44,958 bases of DNA from a virus, in IMG/VR virus record IMGVR_UViG_3300027969_000163, positions 1-44,958 of that record; one strand, given 5' to 3'. A program made the position numbers and the translations under genes. The notes beneath the pieces are model-generated. The model was given only the letters and a program-made list of their open reading frames with translations, did not search any database and was not told the origin of the DNA. Below, piece after piece: positions 24,487 through 32,137 of the stretch; position 1 is the stretch's first letter; each line of letters opens with the position of its first letter.

Positions 24487-24818
24487 GCGACTGGATGACT
24501 GAAGAACATGGAATCCCACATAAGAATGGGCACGTGCGTTTTTATGTAATTGGCTTTGGCGAGGATATGTTTGCATATCTTGGTTGGTACGACATGACCA
24601 ACTGGGATAAGGGGTGGAAAAAGGTTTGGGGTGACGCACTGAAAGCCCACAACATTAATCCTGACGAAGAAAACTTTCAAGTGCTGCGCCACGACCAGTT
24701 ATTGGATTTAAAGAGTAATGTGGATTGGGCATTGCAAGAAGCATTAGAAGATAAAGATGAAACCACAATGATGTGGTGGTGGAGACAAGAAAAACTTAAG
24801 GAGAAGAACGGATGCTAG
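24483..24818 (+). CDS. Hypothetical Trp-rich early protein
   Basis: 111 residues, starting in junction copy B. It is rich in Trp, Asp and Tyr (FYVIGFGEDMFAYLGWYDMT, then NWDKGWKKVWGDALKAHNI) and ends with WWWRQEKLKEKNGC, a diverged form of the cassette tail. No motif recognised. It overlaps the next gene by 7 bases. Confidence 0.6.
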   Translation: MSDWMTEEHGIPHKNGHVRFYVIGFGEDMFAYLGWYDMTNWDKGWKKVWGDALKAHNINPDEENFQVLRHDQLLDLKSNVDWALQEALEDKDETTMMWWWRQEKLKEKNGC

Positions 24819-25006
24819 TCCGTAAAGTCAGAGGCGAAAACAAAATTGGCAAGATCATTATGTTGGCGGCTGAAATAGCAGTGGTTCGCAAGTTGGGAAT
24901 ACCTGTTGAGAAATACGTGAAGGTAAGGCTTATACAGATTGCCAAAGAGCGCAGATGGAAATGGTTCTTTAACAAGGAGAAGCATGAGCAAACCAAAGAC
25001 ACCTGA
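24812..25006 (+). CDS. Hypothetical basic early protein
   Basis: 64 residues, basic, mostly helical (NKIGKIIMLAAEIAVVRKLG, then KERRWKWFFNKEKHEQTK). The ribosome site is the AAGGAGAAGAACGG at the end of the previous gene. Its own 3' end carries AAGGAGAAGC for the next gene. Family unknown; the charge would allow nucleic-acid binding. Confidence 0.55.
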   Translation: MLVRKVRGENKIGKIIMLAAEIAVVRKLGIPVEKYVKVRLIQIAKERRWKWFFNKEKHEQTKDT

Positions 25007-25217
25007 ACCACTGTACAGGCAGTTCACGCCAGAAGAAGATCGTGGCAAGACAATGGTCAGTAAATATTACAGGGTTAATCAAAACATGGATGGGTTGGGT
25101 GTAAGCCTGCATCCATATCTTGTCGAGTGCAATATACGAATTGACTTTGGCTTGGATGGTGGCATCTACAAAGTCGAGTGGAGCAATGAAGTTCTTAGTG
25201 AAAGGAAGAACAAATGA
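24984..25217 (+). CDS. Hypothetical early protein
   Basis: 77 residues from ATG 24984, preceded by AAGGAGAAGC; an upstream in-frame start lacks a ribosome site. The N-terminus (SKPKTPEPLYRQFTPEEDRG) is polar, and the rest is beta-rich (YLVECNIRIDFGLDGGIYKV). It overlaps its neighbours by 23 and 4 bases. No family recognised. Confidence 0.55.
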   Translation: MSKPKTPEPLYRQFTPEEDRGKTMVSKYYRVNQNMDGLGVSLHPYLVECNIRIDFGLDGGIYKVEWSNEVLSERKNK

Positions 25218-25657
25218 GTGACCAAAAAAACTGGGATGCAGCAGTCATAAGCACATGGCGTAGGGCGGGAAGTGTTCAAGACGCAGTGCTTTTGTTTAGG
25301 GACTTGTCTGGGAAGCAGTTAACAGATTGTGATCCACCATTAAAACGAGTGCCGCCGATGGGGTATCCGTGGAAGATTGGTATCAGAGTATTTGTTGCCG
25401 CTCATTTGTCAAAGATTAGCAAGCGGTTGTGGGAGCAGACTCCTGATAAAGACATACTTCTTCTCCGCAAATTAGAAACAAGTTCTTATGACACCGAGAA
25501 AGACATGATTAATGACCTAAATCTTGCAAGGGAGCGGGGGCAGGACTCACGCAATCGTAAGAAGGTTGCAATGAGTATGCTTGAATATTCCAACCGTAAC
25601 CAAGCTACAGATTGGGGAGTTAATAAAGGTTCAGCAAGGATAAGGAGAAGCAAATGA
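25214..25657 (+). CDS. Hypothetical early protein
   Basis: 147 residues, one of the larger genes of the array, with AAAGGAAGAACAA before ATG. Helical and charged; recognisable stretches are VISTWRRAGSVQDAVLLFRD and PPMGYPWKIGIRVFVAAHLS. It ends in a basic tail (GSARIRRSK) whose codons again contain AAGGAGAAGCAA, the next ribosome site. No known domain. Confidence 0.6.
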   Translation: MSDQKNWDAAVISTWRRAGSVQDAVLLFRDLSGKQLTDCDPPLKRVPPMGYPWKIGIRVFVAAHLSKISKRLWEQTPDKDILLLRKLETSSYDTEKDMINDLNLARERGQDSRNRKKVAMSMLEYSNRNQATDWGVNKGSARIRRSK

Positions 25658-25809
25658 TTGAATTAGTTTGGGATGATGAAGTGGGAGAGGGTCAAGTGAA
25701 GATCACCAAGGAGTTTATGGTTGCCGACCGCATAGTCCAGTTGGATGCTCTTGTCGATTGGATGGCAGAGCTTCAAGAAATCTACGATGCGATGGTGGTA
25801 ATACCATGA
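25654..25809 (+). CDS. Small acidic early protein, 51 aa
   Basis: 51 residues, ATGA overlap at both ends and AAGGAGAAGCAA upstream. The sequence is acidic and amphipathic (MIELVWDDEVGEGQVKITKE, later LDALVDWMAELQEIYDAM). Supported only by frame, coupling and ribosome site. Function unknown. Confidence 0.55.
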   Translation: MIELVWDDEVGEGQVKITKEFMVADRIVQLDALVDWMAELQEIYDAMVVIP

Positions 25810-25991
25810 AGGTCAGAACTATCCGCAAAAGAAACCTGACAAAACTTCGTTACAACAAGACAACGACATGGTTTCTTGCACCGATCCTTGCGAGGTCGGC
25901 AAAGATTAAAGAACGAAATGACCGGATCAAAGCGCAAGTAGACAAAATGTTTCCAGAATTGAAAGGAATTCCATGTCAGAACCTGAATTAA
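25806..25991 (+). CDS. Small basic early protein, 61 aa
   Basis: 61 residues from ATG 25806, which overlaps the preceding stop (ATGA). Strongly basic N-terminus (MKVRTIRKRNLTKLRYNK), then helical (ILARSAKIKERNDRIKAQVD). Its composition suits nucleic-acid binding, but no motif is present. It overlaps the next gene by 19 bases. Confidence 0.55.
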   Translation: MKVRTIRKRNLTKLRYNKTTTWFLAPILARSAKIKERNDRIKAQVDKMFPELKGIPCQNLN

Positions 25992-26173
25992 ATATATGGG
26001 AGAAGGCGATGGGCTGGCGCAAGCGGCAGATGGTCAAGGCTCAGATCAATGAGGTGTCGGAGAAGATAAGAAACGACACGCTAGAGGAGGTAGCTAAAGA
26101 GTTTGACAAGATGAAGCCATTTGGCGACACGGCTCAAAGCTTTGCCACTTATGTGAGGATGATGAAACGATGA
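25973..26173 (+). CDS. Conserved small phage protein (ND-TLEEVAKEFDKM type)
   Basis: 66 residues, AAAGGAATTCC before ATG. It contains IRNDTLEEVAKEFDKMKPFG, then DTAQSFATYVRMMKR, a pattern I recognise from many phage early regions without known function. It is coupled to the next gene by ATGA. Confidence 0.65.
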   Translation: MSEPELNIWEKAMGWRKRQMVKAQINEVSEKIRNDTLEEVAKEFDKMKPFGDTAQSFATYVRMMKR

Positions 26174-26409
26174 TTAAGTACGAAGGATATGACGAAGCCA
26201 TCCTTGGCCCTGCATATATCTGGCGTGAAAGACAACAGGTTCAAGTGCTTGTCTATGACGCAGAAAAGATACGTGAAATTCTTATGCGGGACGGCTCGGA
26301 TGCCGATGAAGCTAGAGAGTTTATTGAGTTCAACATTGAAGGCGGTTACTTAGGGATTGAAACACCCGTACTGGTATGGCCTGACGATATATGGGATGAA
26401 GAAGAATGA
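26170..26409 (+). CDS. Conserved phage protein (YDEAILGPAYIW type)
   Basis: 79 residues. YEGYDEAILGPAYIWRERQQ, then REFIEFNIEGGYLGIETPVL, recurs in a widely spread acidic phage protein of about 80 residues, usually inside early operons. It is acidic overall, ending DDIWDEEE. Acidic small early phage proteins sometimes mimic DNA; that is only a possibility here. ATGA overlaps at both ends. Confidence 0.7.
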   Translation: MIKYEGYDEAILGPAYIWRERQQVQVLVYDAEKIREILMRDGSDADEAREFIEFNIEGGYLGIETPVLVWPDDIWDEEE

Positions 26410-26579
26410 ATGGATTTGTAGCGCAACAGTTGACGCTTGGAAGCAAGCAGCCTTATCACCAACTTAAAAAATGTGACAAGTGTAAAGAAGAGAAGCCGCC
26501 AGAGGGAGGCATCCAGATGTCACCTAACAAATGGCATTGTGCAAACTGCTGGACTAGAAGAGCAATCAGGAGATCGTAA
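26406..26579 (+). CDS. Small zinc-ribbon protein, 57 aa
   Basis: 57 residues. KKCDKCKEEKPPEGGIQMSP, then WHCANCWTRRA, gives two CxxC knuckles about 20 residues apart, a treble-clef or zinc-ribbon pattern. It is coupled by ATGA to the upstream gene and by a one-base stop/start overlap to the next. It may bind nucleic acid or protein. Confidence 0.65.
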   Translation: MNGFVAQQLTLGSKQPYHQLKKCDKCKEEKPPEGGIQMSPNKWHCANCWTRRAIRRS

Positions 26580-26689
26580 TGGAAGAACTAAAAGCAAAAC
26601 TGGAATGGGAAAAGCAATACAGCAAGATGTTGGAGGAGTTAATAGCTCACTACCAACGAGAGATTAACTATTTGAAAGCCAACACATGA
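26579..26689 (+). CDS. Very small coiled-coil protein, 36 aa
   Basis: 36 residues starting in TAATG of the previous stop, with AGGAG upstream. It is almost wholly one helix with heptad-like leucines (MEELKAKLEWEKQYSKMLEE, then LIAHYQREINYL). Support is coupling and ribosome site only. Confidence 0.5.
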   Translation: MEELKAKLEWEKQYSKMLEELIAHYQREINYLKANT

Positions 26690-26841
26690 ACGAAGCACGA
26701 CAGGCGTTTGAGTCTTACATGGCCACCAAAGGCAGAAGCATTGCTGACGTTTGGAATGGTAAGCGGTACACCAATATCAACATCAATACAAAGTGGTGTT
26801 ACTTTTTAATAGGATGGACAATGAGAGGACAAGGCAAATGA
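26686..26841 (+). CDS. Conserved small phage protein, 51 aa
   Basis: 51 residues. NEARQAFESYMATKGRSIAD, then NINTKWCYFLIGWTMRG, fits a short family seen across phage early arrays in which an ARxxFE start is followed by Trp-x-x-Phe-x-x-Gly-Trp near the end. It is coupled to both neighbours by 4-base overlaps. Function unknown. Confidence 0.6.
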   Translation: MNEARQAFESYMATKGRSIADVWNGKRYTNININTKWCYFLIGWTMRGQGK

Positions 26842-27599
26842 AACTTAATCAACTAACAATAGATGGCGGTACGCAGTCACGGGTCAAGATTATTCAAGAG
26901 GCGGTAGATGAATACTCAGAGTCGCTTAAGGGTGGCGCGAGGTTTCCTCCGGTGCTTGTGTACTACGACGGCATTAAATATTACTTAACCGACGGTTTTC
27001 ATCGTTACTTTGCTCATCAAAAGGCGGGGATCAGGGACATTGAGGTTCAAATTGTTAATGGCACACTAAGAGATGCGATCCTAAGATCCTTTAGTGTCAA
27101 CGCAGAGAACGGACGGCATCGTAACAACAAGGACAAACGCAACGCAGTTCAAGCGATGCTTGATGATTTTGAGTGGCAGTTCTGGAACAGTACAGAAATA
27201 GCTAAAGCGTGTCGTGTGTCTGTGACTTTAGTCGAGTCAGTCCGTGGTGGTGTGAAGCCAGAGGTGGTGAAGGTCACTCGCAATGGTAGGGTTTTTGAGC
27301 GGCAGGCAAAGTATGTCAAGCCTGAAGTAGAAGAATCGGAGCATGATTCATCAAGCGATGTGATTAAGTCATTGGCTGATGAGAACGACAAGCTGAAGGA
27401 TCGTCTGGCGGTAGCAGTCTATGCGGCTGACGAGTCAGAGAAAAAGTTAGCTGAGAACACTATCGCGCAGTTGCGTGAGGATATTCGTTTGTTAGAGATC
27501 GAATTGAAGTCTACCCGTATCAGTCGTGACACATTGCTTAATGAAAATGCGGCAATGAAAAAGCAAATCGCAGCGATGCAGAGACAGCTTAAGAAGTAA
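26838..27599 (+). CDS. ParB-like nuclease/NTPase-fold protein with coiled coil
   Basis: 253 residues from ATG 26838, taken over upstream starts because it forms the usual ATGA coupling. Residues 1-75 carry a ParB/sulfiredoxin-like fold: QSRV near the start and YYLTDGFHRYFAHQKAG at 48-64, the conserved G-x-H-R motif. Residues about 115-145 resemble the ParB helix-turn-helix (NSTEIAKACRVSVTLVESVR). From about 185 on it is one coiled coil (ENDKLKDRLAVAVYAADESE, then LREDIRLLEIELKS). Phage ParB-like proteins can nick DNA or regulate; segregation is unlikely here as there is no ParA. Confidence 0.75.
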   Translation: MKLNQLTIDGGTQSRVKIIQEAVDEYSESLKGGARFPPVLVYYDGIKYYLTDGFHRYFAHQKAGIRDIEVQIVNGTLRDAILRSFSVNAENGRHRNNKDKRNAVQAMLDDFEWQFWNSTEIAKACRVSVTLVESVRGGVKPEVVKVTRNGRVFERQAKYVKPEVEESEHDSSSDVIKSLADENDKLKDRLAVAVYAADESEKKLAENTIAQLREDIRLLEIELKSTRISRDTLLNENAAMKKQIAAMQRQLKK

Positions 27600-27611
27600 A
27601 TAAAGCCTAAG

Positions 27612-27631
27612 CCCACAGGCTAATGTGTGGG
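27612..27631 (+). other. Small hairpin between ParB-like and helicase genes
   Basis: CCCACA (27612-27617) pairs with TGTGGG (27626-27631); AGC upstream and GCT downstream can extend it. It lies 17 bases before the helicase ATG and could tune its translation. There is no T run. Confidence 0.35.
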
Positions 27632-27647
27632 TAGCTGGAGAAACAAT

Positions 27648-29123
27648 ATGGGATTAGAGTTACGGCCTTATCAGAAGGCTACGCTAGAGGCATTGCGTAA
27701 GGGGTTTGCATCAGGCAAGAAAAGCTTGATGCTTTATGCACCTACGGGAGCAGGCAAGACAGAGATGGCTATTGCTTTGCTTGAGGCCACAAAGATGAAG
27801 GGTAATCGGGCGGCAATGGTCTTAGACAGGATCATTCTGTGCGATCAGACCAGTCAACGGCTAGACAAATACAAGATTGAGCATGGAGTTTTACAGTCAG
27901 GTCACTGGCGTAATCTCCCATCGGAGAAGATACAAATCTGCTCGGCTCAGACGTTGGAAAGACGGGATGAGTTTCCCAATCTAAACCTACTCATCATTGA
28001 CGAAGCCCACCAGACACGGGCGGCAACAGTTGAGTTCATCAAGAACAATCCAGAGATCAGAGTCATAGGTCTGAGTGCTACGCCATTTACCAAGGGGTTA
28101 GCTAAGGTGTATGAGGATGTGGTCTCTACTGTAACTACACGGGATTTAGTGGATGACAAGGTGCTTGTTCCGCTAAAAGTATTTATTGCCAAAGAAATAA
28201 ACATGGAGGGGGCTAAGAAGGTGGCGGGCGAGTGGTCTCCTGTTGAGACTACCAAGAGGGGGATGCAGATCACAGGGGATATTGTGGTGGAGTGGGAGAA
28301 AAAGACCCATGAAATCTTTGGTAAGCCGGCTAAGACGATTGTTTTCTGCTCAGGCGTAGCTCATGGTGCTGACTTGGCGCAGAAGTTTGGTGATCGTGGA
28401 TATAACTTTATCAACATTAGTTATCGGGATGACGATCAGTATAAGAAGGATGTGATCGAGGAGTTTAGTAAGCCGGACACAGAGATTCAAGGGCTGATAG
28501 CTACTGACATCTTGACTAAGGGATTCGATGTATCAGATGTGATGATTGGAGTATCGGCTAGGCCGTTCTCTAAGTCCTTGTCCTCTCACATTCAACAGAT
28601 GGGACGGGTTATGCGTGGTCATGAGGGGAAAGAGTTTGCCGTGTGGCTAGATCATTCCGGTAACTATCTTAGATTCCGTGAGAATTGGGATGAGGTGTTC
28701 GGTGGTGGTGTTAGTGAACTAGATGACGGGGCGGAAAAGACTAAGAAAGAACCAAGCGAGAAGGAAAAAGAGTTAGCTAAATGTCCTGCGTGTGGTGCTT
28801 TGTGGCCTTTGAACTCTGATATGTGCAAGTCGTGTGGTCATATCCGGCAGAGAAAGACCAAGGTCGAGGCGGTAGCGGGTGAGATGGAAGAACTCACAGG
28901 AACTATGACCCGTGACGATAAGCAGGTGTGGTGGTCAATGATGAACTGGTACATCAAATATAACGGATGGTCTAAGGGACGGGCGGCTAACGTGTACCGA
29001 GAGAAGTTCGGAGTCTGGCCTCGCGGGTTAGAGGATAGACCAGTCATGCCGGATGCCAAGGTCGCTAAGTTCGTGCAGGATGGAATCAATAGATACGTTA
29101 AGTCAATCAGGAGGATGCGGTAA
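27648..29123 (+). CDS. SF2 DNA helicase with C-terminal zinc knuckle
   Basis: 491 residues from ATG 27648, with GGAGAAACAAT upstream. Motifs: LRPYQ (Q motif, 5-9), APTGAGKTEMA with Walker A 32-38, DEAH at 118-121, SATPF 143-147, FCSGVAHGADLAQ (motif IV region), ATDILTKGFDVSDV (motif V, 285-298), QQMGRVMRG (motif VI, 316-324). Residues 379-396 hold CPACGALWPLNSDMCKSCG, a four-cysteine zinc knuckle. It resembles the type III restriction Res/UvsW-like group of phage helicases used in replication or branch migration. It overlaps the primase start by one base, so the two are likely made together. Confidence 0.9.
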   Translation: MGLELRPYQKATLEALRKGFASGKKSLMLYAPTGAGKTEMAIALLEATKMKGNRAAMVLDRIILCDQTSQRLDKYKIEHGVLQSGHWRNLPSEKIQICSAQTLERRDEFPNLNLLIIDEAHQTRAATVEFIKNNPEIRVIGLSATPFTKGLAKVYEDVVSTVTTRDLVDDKVLVPLKVFIAKEINMEGAKKVAGEWSPVETTKRGMQITGDIVVEWEKKTHEIFGKPAKTIVFCSGVAHGADLAQKFGDRGYNFINISYRDDDQYKKDVIEEFSKPDTEIQGLIATDILTKGFDVSDVMIGVSARPFSKSLSSHIQQMGRVMRGHEGKEFAVWLDHSGNYLRFRENWDEVFGGGVSELDDGAEKTKKEPSEKEKELAKCPACGALWPLNSDMCKSCGHIRQRKTKVEAVAGEMEELTGTMTRDDKQVWWSMMNWYIKYNGWSKGRAANVYREKFGVWPRGLEDRPVMPDAKVAKFVQDGINRYVKSIRRMR

Positions 29124-29947
29124 TGGAATTCATTTCATTTTGCAGGGCGCATGGCATCTTGATCGACATCCCTCCACCGATAGGAGTTTGGAGAAGATAC
29201 CCAACGGATGACCATCCAAGGAAGCGCAACGGGGCAGTCAAGTTTATGGGAGATCATGGCTTTGTGCAGAACCATGCAACAGATACAGAGGTATCTTTGT
29301 GGCAGACAGAGACACCTATCAAGGTGGACAGAAAGAAGATTGCTCGGGACATGCGGGAAGCTGACGATAAGCGGTTGGCTGACCAAGCGGATGCAGTCAA
29401 GCGGGCAGCGTTCATCTTAAGTCAGACAGTCTTAGGCAAGCATGAGTATCTCAACACAAAGGGATTTGTCGGGTCGGAGGACATGATCTGGGGGCATGAG
29501 GGTAAGCGAACTTTGGTAGTTCCTATGCGGGTGGATGGACACTTAGTCGGTTGTCAACTGATTGAGGAGGACGGCTCAAAGAAGTTTCTGTATGGACAAC
29601 GCACCAGTAACGCAGAGTTAGTGATTGATAACAAGGGTGTGCATATTCTCTGTGAGGGATACGCTACGGCTTTGTCAATTAAAGAGGCATTGGTCAAGAT
29701 GAGTCGCAGGTACACCATTCATGTGTGCTTCAGCGCGGGGAACATGAAGAAGGTAGCGCAAGGCTTACCGGATGGCCTCATCATTGCGGATAACGATAAA
29801 AGCGGGACAGGCGAGCGTGTCGCAAAGGAGATTGGATGGAAGTATTGGATGAGCGATGTGGTGGGGGAGGACGCAAACGATACGCACCAAAGGATAGGCG
29901 TACTGAAGCTAGGTCTAAGCCTCGTTGCGTCATTGAAACTGGTCTGA
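29123..29947 (+). CDS. TOPRIM-domain primase
   Basis: 274 residues, starting in the helicase stop. The order fits phage and plasmid DnaG-like primases without zinc finger: an N-terminal DNA-binding part, TLVVPMRVDGHLVGCQLIEE (130-149), then TOPRIM with ILCEGYATALSI (E178) and LIIADNDKSGTGE (D223, D225). It would make primers at forks opened by the upstream helicase. No polymerase is visible in the window, so a host enzyme may extend the primers. The gene end overlaps the convergent minus-strand gene by 18 bases. Confidence 0.85.
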   Translation: MEFISFCRAHGILIDIPPPIGVWRRYPTDDHPRKRNGAVKFMGDHGFVQNHATDTEVSLWQTETPIKVDRKKIARDMREADDKRLADQADAVKRAAFILSQTVLGKHEYLNTKGFVGSEDMIWGHEGKRTLVVPMRVDGHLVGCQLIEEDGSKKFLYGQRTSNAELVIDNKGVHILCEGYATALSIKEALVKMSRRYTIHVCFSAGNMKKVAQGLPDGLIIADNDKSGTGERVAKEIGWKYWMSDVVGEDANDTHQRIGVLKLGLSLVASLKLV

Positions 29948-30130
29948 GTAATACATATAGTCAACGCTCAAGACTTCGGGGTTTAAAGCCTCTGCCATCT
30001 TGAGGTTGGCTAGTATCTCTAGGCCGATCTCGTAACTCATCATGCCGTGGCCTATGTGGTCAGACTTGACAGTTACGAAACCGGATTCATCTTCTACGAG
30101 ATAGATTGCGAACAAAGTTTTCTTTTTCAT
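29930..30130 (-). CDS. Hypothetical last gene of the minus array
   Basis: 66 residues from ATG 30130 (TAATG overlap). It looks like a small alpha/beta protein (KKTLFAIYLVEDESGFVTVK, then GMMSYEIGLEILANLKMAEA). Its 3' end overlaps the primase gene tail to tail by 18 bases, with no terminator visible between the two operons. Family unknown. Confidence 0.55.
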   Translation of the reverse strand: MKKKTLFAIYLVEDESGFVTVKSDHIGHGMMSYEIGLEILANLKMAEALNPEVLSVDYMYYSDQFQ

Positions 30131-30312
30131 TAAAAGATTTTGCCAAGAATGTAGCCGATTGCAATACAAACTGCGGCTAATTGTATGGTCTCTTGCCAGT
30201 AAGTCGGACGATCTCCTGTGATTTGGATAGCGCATCCGTAGCGGGCGCGGTGCTCGGGGTCATCGGGAAAAGCCTCGGCTAAGGTGCGGGGAAAGGTGCG
30301 AGTTGTTTCCAT
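30130..30312 (-). CDS. Small membrane protein (RTFPRTLAEAFP type)
   Basis: 60 residues. The N-terminus METTRTFPRTLAEAFPDDPE is a motif I know from many phage small proteins. The C-terminal AAVCIAIGYILGKIF with the preceding residues can form one membrane helix, giving a tail-anchored protein with its soluble part inside the cell. Function unknown. Confidence 0.65.
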   Translation of the reverse strand: METTRTFPRTLAEAFPDDPEHRARYGCAIQITGDRPTYWQETIQLAAVCIAIGYILGKIF

Positions 30313-30314
30313 GA

Positions 30315-30479
30315 TTAGTCCAGTGATTCTTTTACTTGTATGAGTTCTTCGAGGGTGTCGATAATAAAGCCGTAGAGGTCTATCACTTCGGGGGGTTTAC
30401 CCTCGGCAAAAGCCCTGCGTTCCATGTCTCGGAATATGTCCAGCTTCTCATCGTCCCAGTAGCTTGATTGGTAATTCAT
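30315..30479 (-). CDS. Small acidic protein, 54 aa
   Basis: 54 residues. ATG 30479 overlaps the preceding stop (ATGA). Acidic helical sequence (YWDDEKLDIFRDMERRAFAE, then IIDTLEELIQVKESLD). Supported by coupling and dense packing only. Confidence 0.5.
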   Translation of the reverse strand: MNYQSSYWDDEKLDIFRDMERRAFAEGKPPEVIDLYGFIIDTLEELIQVKESLD

Positions 30480-30646
30480 GGTGTCACCTCATAAACTTCG
30501 TAAATATCCCAGTCACCATAGCCGGAGTCTGTAAAAACCTCTCCGTCTAATTCTTTTGCTATATCCCATGCTTTTTGTTCGTCTTCTGCCTCGATAAATG
30601 TTTCAACATAGCTCGTGTATTTTGCGATTACTTTGTAGCTTTTCAT
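30476..30646 (-). CDS. Small acidic alpha/beta protein, 56 aa
   Basis: 56 residues. MKSYKVIAKYTSYVETFIEA, then EDEQKAWDIAKELDGEVF, has the beta-helix rhythm of a short phage family with xxEAEDExxAxxIAxxL. It overlaps the upstream gene (ending 30643) and the downstream one by 4 bases each. Confidence 0.55.
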   Translation of the reverse strand: MKSYKVIAKYTSYVETFIEAEDEQKAWDIAKELDGEVFTDSGYGDWDIYEVYEVTP

Positions 30647-30834
30647 GATTGTTTCCTTTTCCAGTTTTCGTAGTTATGTTTTAAACACCATTCAACCCCA
30701 TTGGTGGGTACATGGTTCTCCCATTTCTTGATGTAGGCGAGTCGTTCTTTCTCTGTTTTTGGTTCGTAATAAAACTCAGGGGGACTTTTCCCAAAGTATT
30801 TATCGTGCCAAGGGTCGGTTGTCCATTCGCTCAT
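30643..30834 (-). CDS. Hypothetical small protein, 63 aa
   Basis: 63 residues, starting with one of the repeated CATCGGATGG junctions (AAAGGAGGCCATCCG before its neighbour's stop/ATG). It is rich in aromatic residues and lysine (MSEWTTDPWHDKYFGKSPPE, then WCLKHNYENWKRK). Family unknown. Confidence 0.55.
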   Translation of the reverse strand: MSEWTTDPWHDKYFGKSPPEFYYEPKTEKERLAYIKKWENHVPTNGVEWCLKHNYENWKRKQS

Positions 30835-30989
30835 CGGATGGCCTCCTTTTCTAATTCTTTAAGTGCGTCATTTATGGCTATGTTCAGCACTTGATAAGTA
30901 CCAATAGATTTGTAACACTCGGGATAATCGTTAAAGAGTGCCAAGGCTTCTAAGCAGGCATCAAATAATTGTTCGTTTACTGTGTTCAT
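30831..30989 (-). CDS. Hypothetical small acidic protein, 52 aa
   Basis: 52 residues with TAAGGAGACCATCCG directly before ATG. Helical (NEQLFDACLEALALFNDYPE, then YQVLNIAINDALKELEKEA). Its end codes for the AAAAGGAGGCCATCCG site of the next gene. Family unknown. Confidence 0.55.
   Translation of the reverse strand: MNTVNEQLFDACLEALALFNDYPECYKSIGTYQVLNIAINDALKELEKEAIR
30832..30848 (-). repeat. Minus-strand start-junction repeat, copy 1
   Basis: Reads AGGAGGCCATCCGATG on the minus strand: ribosome site, spacer and start codon. One base differs from copies 2-4. Confidence 0.75.
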
Positions 30990-31005
30990 CGGATGGTCTC
31001 CTTAA
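30987..31005 (-). repeat. Minus-strand start-junction repeat, copy 2
   Basis: Reads TTAAGGAGACCATCCGATG on the minus strand, before the 52-residue gene. Confidence 0.8.
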
Positions 31006-31163
31006 TCGTCTGTGTCTGTGTTTAGTTCAACGAATGGTTGTTCGTCATGGATAAATGAGTCGTCAACGCTCGCAATTTTGCTGCGATTTCCGGCATCCCA
31101 CACCATTACGTCAAGGTGCGGGGGCAGTTCGCTTAGGTGGGCGATTAGTTCTGATACTTTCAT
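31002..31163 (-). CDS. Conserved small phage protein, 53 aa
   Basis: 53 residues. MKVSELIAHLSELPPHLDVM, then VWDAGNRS, fits a short family often found in phage arrays (MKVxELIxxLxxLPxxAxVxVW). It ends acidic (ELNTDTDD). ATGA overlap with the upstream gene. Function unknown. Confidence 0.6.
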   Translation of the reverse strand: MKVSELIAHLSELPPHLDVMVWDAGNRSKIASVDDSFIHDEQPFVELNTDTDD

Positions 31164-31504
31164 TTTATAAATGTCTCCTTGATGTAGTCGTTAGCTTCTT
31201 CCTCGGTATCAAAGCCGAGATACTCTCCGTTCTCGTCTATCCATTCGTCCGTTGTATTGCCGTAGATAACCCAAATGTCATCGGACTGCTCAACGTGCCA
31301 ACAGTTCGAGTCGTTGAATCTCTCCATGTAAAGCTCATGCACAATCTTTTTGCAAGTCGTGTCATCTGCACCTGTCAAACGTGCCAGTTCTGCCGGATGG
31401 TTTTCGTTTAACAGTTCAATGATCTCGGCTTTCAAAAGTTCTTTTTCTTCCATAGCTTTGGTCTCCCACATTTTGTCAATGCGTTCATAAGAATCGTCTT
31501 TCAT
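31160..31504 (-). CDS. Hypothetical acidic protein, 114 aa
   Basis: 114 residues, helical N-terminal half (AMEEKELLKAEIIELLNENH) and a beta-rich acidic C-terminal half (VIYGNTTDEWIDENGEYLGF, then DTEEEANDYIKE). The latter ends like small domains with an E-A-x-x-Y-I motif. Coupled to both neighbours by 4-base overlaps. Family unknown. Confidence 0.6.
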   Translation of the reverse strand: MKDDSYERIDKMWETKAMEEKELLKAEIIELLNENHPAELARLTGADDTTCKKIVHELYMERFNDSNCWHVEQSDDIWVIYGNTTDEWIDENGEYLGFDTEEEANDYIKETFIK

Positions 31505-31716
31505 GATGTAACCCTTTCAAAATGTTTCTTTGTGCTCTCAATAAATCCCGCCACTTGGTCACAAGTGCAGTCCTCTACCACTTCCCAAACTGTGATGTCA
31601 TCCGCGCACCATGTGTTCTCAGGGTCGCGCAAAATAGTTATTACTTGGTCATAGGTCAGGTTGTCGGGGTAGTCTGACAACCATTCGTCAAGTGCAAAGT
31701 GTTCGGATGTTTTCAT
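31501..31716 (-). CDS. Hypothetical acidic protein, 71 aa
   Basis: 71 residues. ALDEWLSDYPDNLTYDQVIT, then WEVVEDCTCDQVAGFIESTK. It is acidic, with one Cys-x-Cys. The stop of the upstream gene lies 3 bases before its ATG. Family unknown. Confidence 0.55.
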   Translation of the reverse strand: MKTSEHFALDEWLSDYPDNLTYDQVITILRDPENTWCADDITVWEVVEDCTCDQVAGFIESTKKHFERVTS

Positions 31717-31718
31717 TT

Positions 31719-31886
31719 TTAATCCTCTGTTTCGTGTTCAAGTTCAGCGTGTATCGGGTCGGAATAGGCTTGCAGTTTTGTATCTAACTTAAAAACGTAA
31801 TCCAGTTCTTCCGTTAAATTGTTTATTGCATCTAGTCTGTTATCACCGGCAACAAAAACATCTATGTTTACTTTCCAGACTTTCAT
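31719..31886 (-). CDS. Hypothetical protein, 55 aa
   Basis: 55 residues from ATG 31886, which has a GGAGG 7 bases upstream; a longer reading from 31907 has no site. MKVWKVNIDVFVAGDNRLDA, then INNLTEELDYVFKL, is an alpha/beta pattern resembling the 56-residue gene at 30476. ATGA overlap with the upstream gene. Confidence 0.55.
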   Translation of the reverse strand: MKVWKVNIDVFVAGDNRLDAINNLTEELDYVFKLDTKLQAYSDPIHAELEHETED

Positions 31887-32137
31887 TTTGTTTCCTCCTG
31901 TTTCCATTCCATTGCTAACTCTTGGGCATAGTCGAGATAGTCCGTTATGTCCACATCAAACCTACGGCAGACATTCGCCAGTGCTTCGTTAAGGATGTAA
32001 TCGGATGGCATCTCTACAATCTCCATGCCTCCGTTTATCCTGTCTTTTAAGTCGTCAGTGTGCAAAAGGGCAACACAATGCCAACCCAGTTTTTCCAACT
32101 CTTTCAAGTGGTGATTGAGTCCGTCATTCTTTTTCAT
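31883..32137 (-). CDS. Hypothetical protein, 84 aa
   Basis: 84 residues with AAAGGAGACCATCCG before ATG. Sequence KKNDGLNHHLKELEKLGWHC, then VCRRFDVDITDYLDYAQELA. Its end contains CAGGAGGAAACAAA, the site for the next gene. Family unknown. Confidence 0.55.
   Translation of the reverse strand: MKKNDGLNHHLKELEKLGWHCVALLHTDDLKDRINGGMEIVEMPSDYILNEALANVCRRFDVDITDYLDYAQELAMEWKQEETK

Noticed and set aside
26793-26837. Upstream start for the ParB-like gene
   Set aside because: It would overlap the 51-residue gene by 49 bases, while ATG 26838 forms the usual ATGA coupling.
29930-29947. Terminator between the convergent primase and minus-array ends
   Set aside because: No stem with T run or palindrome copy is present; the genes simply overlap.
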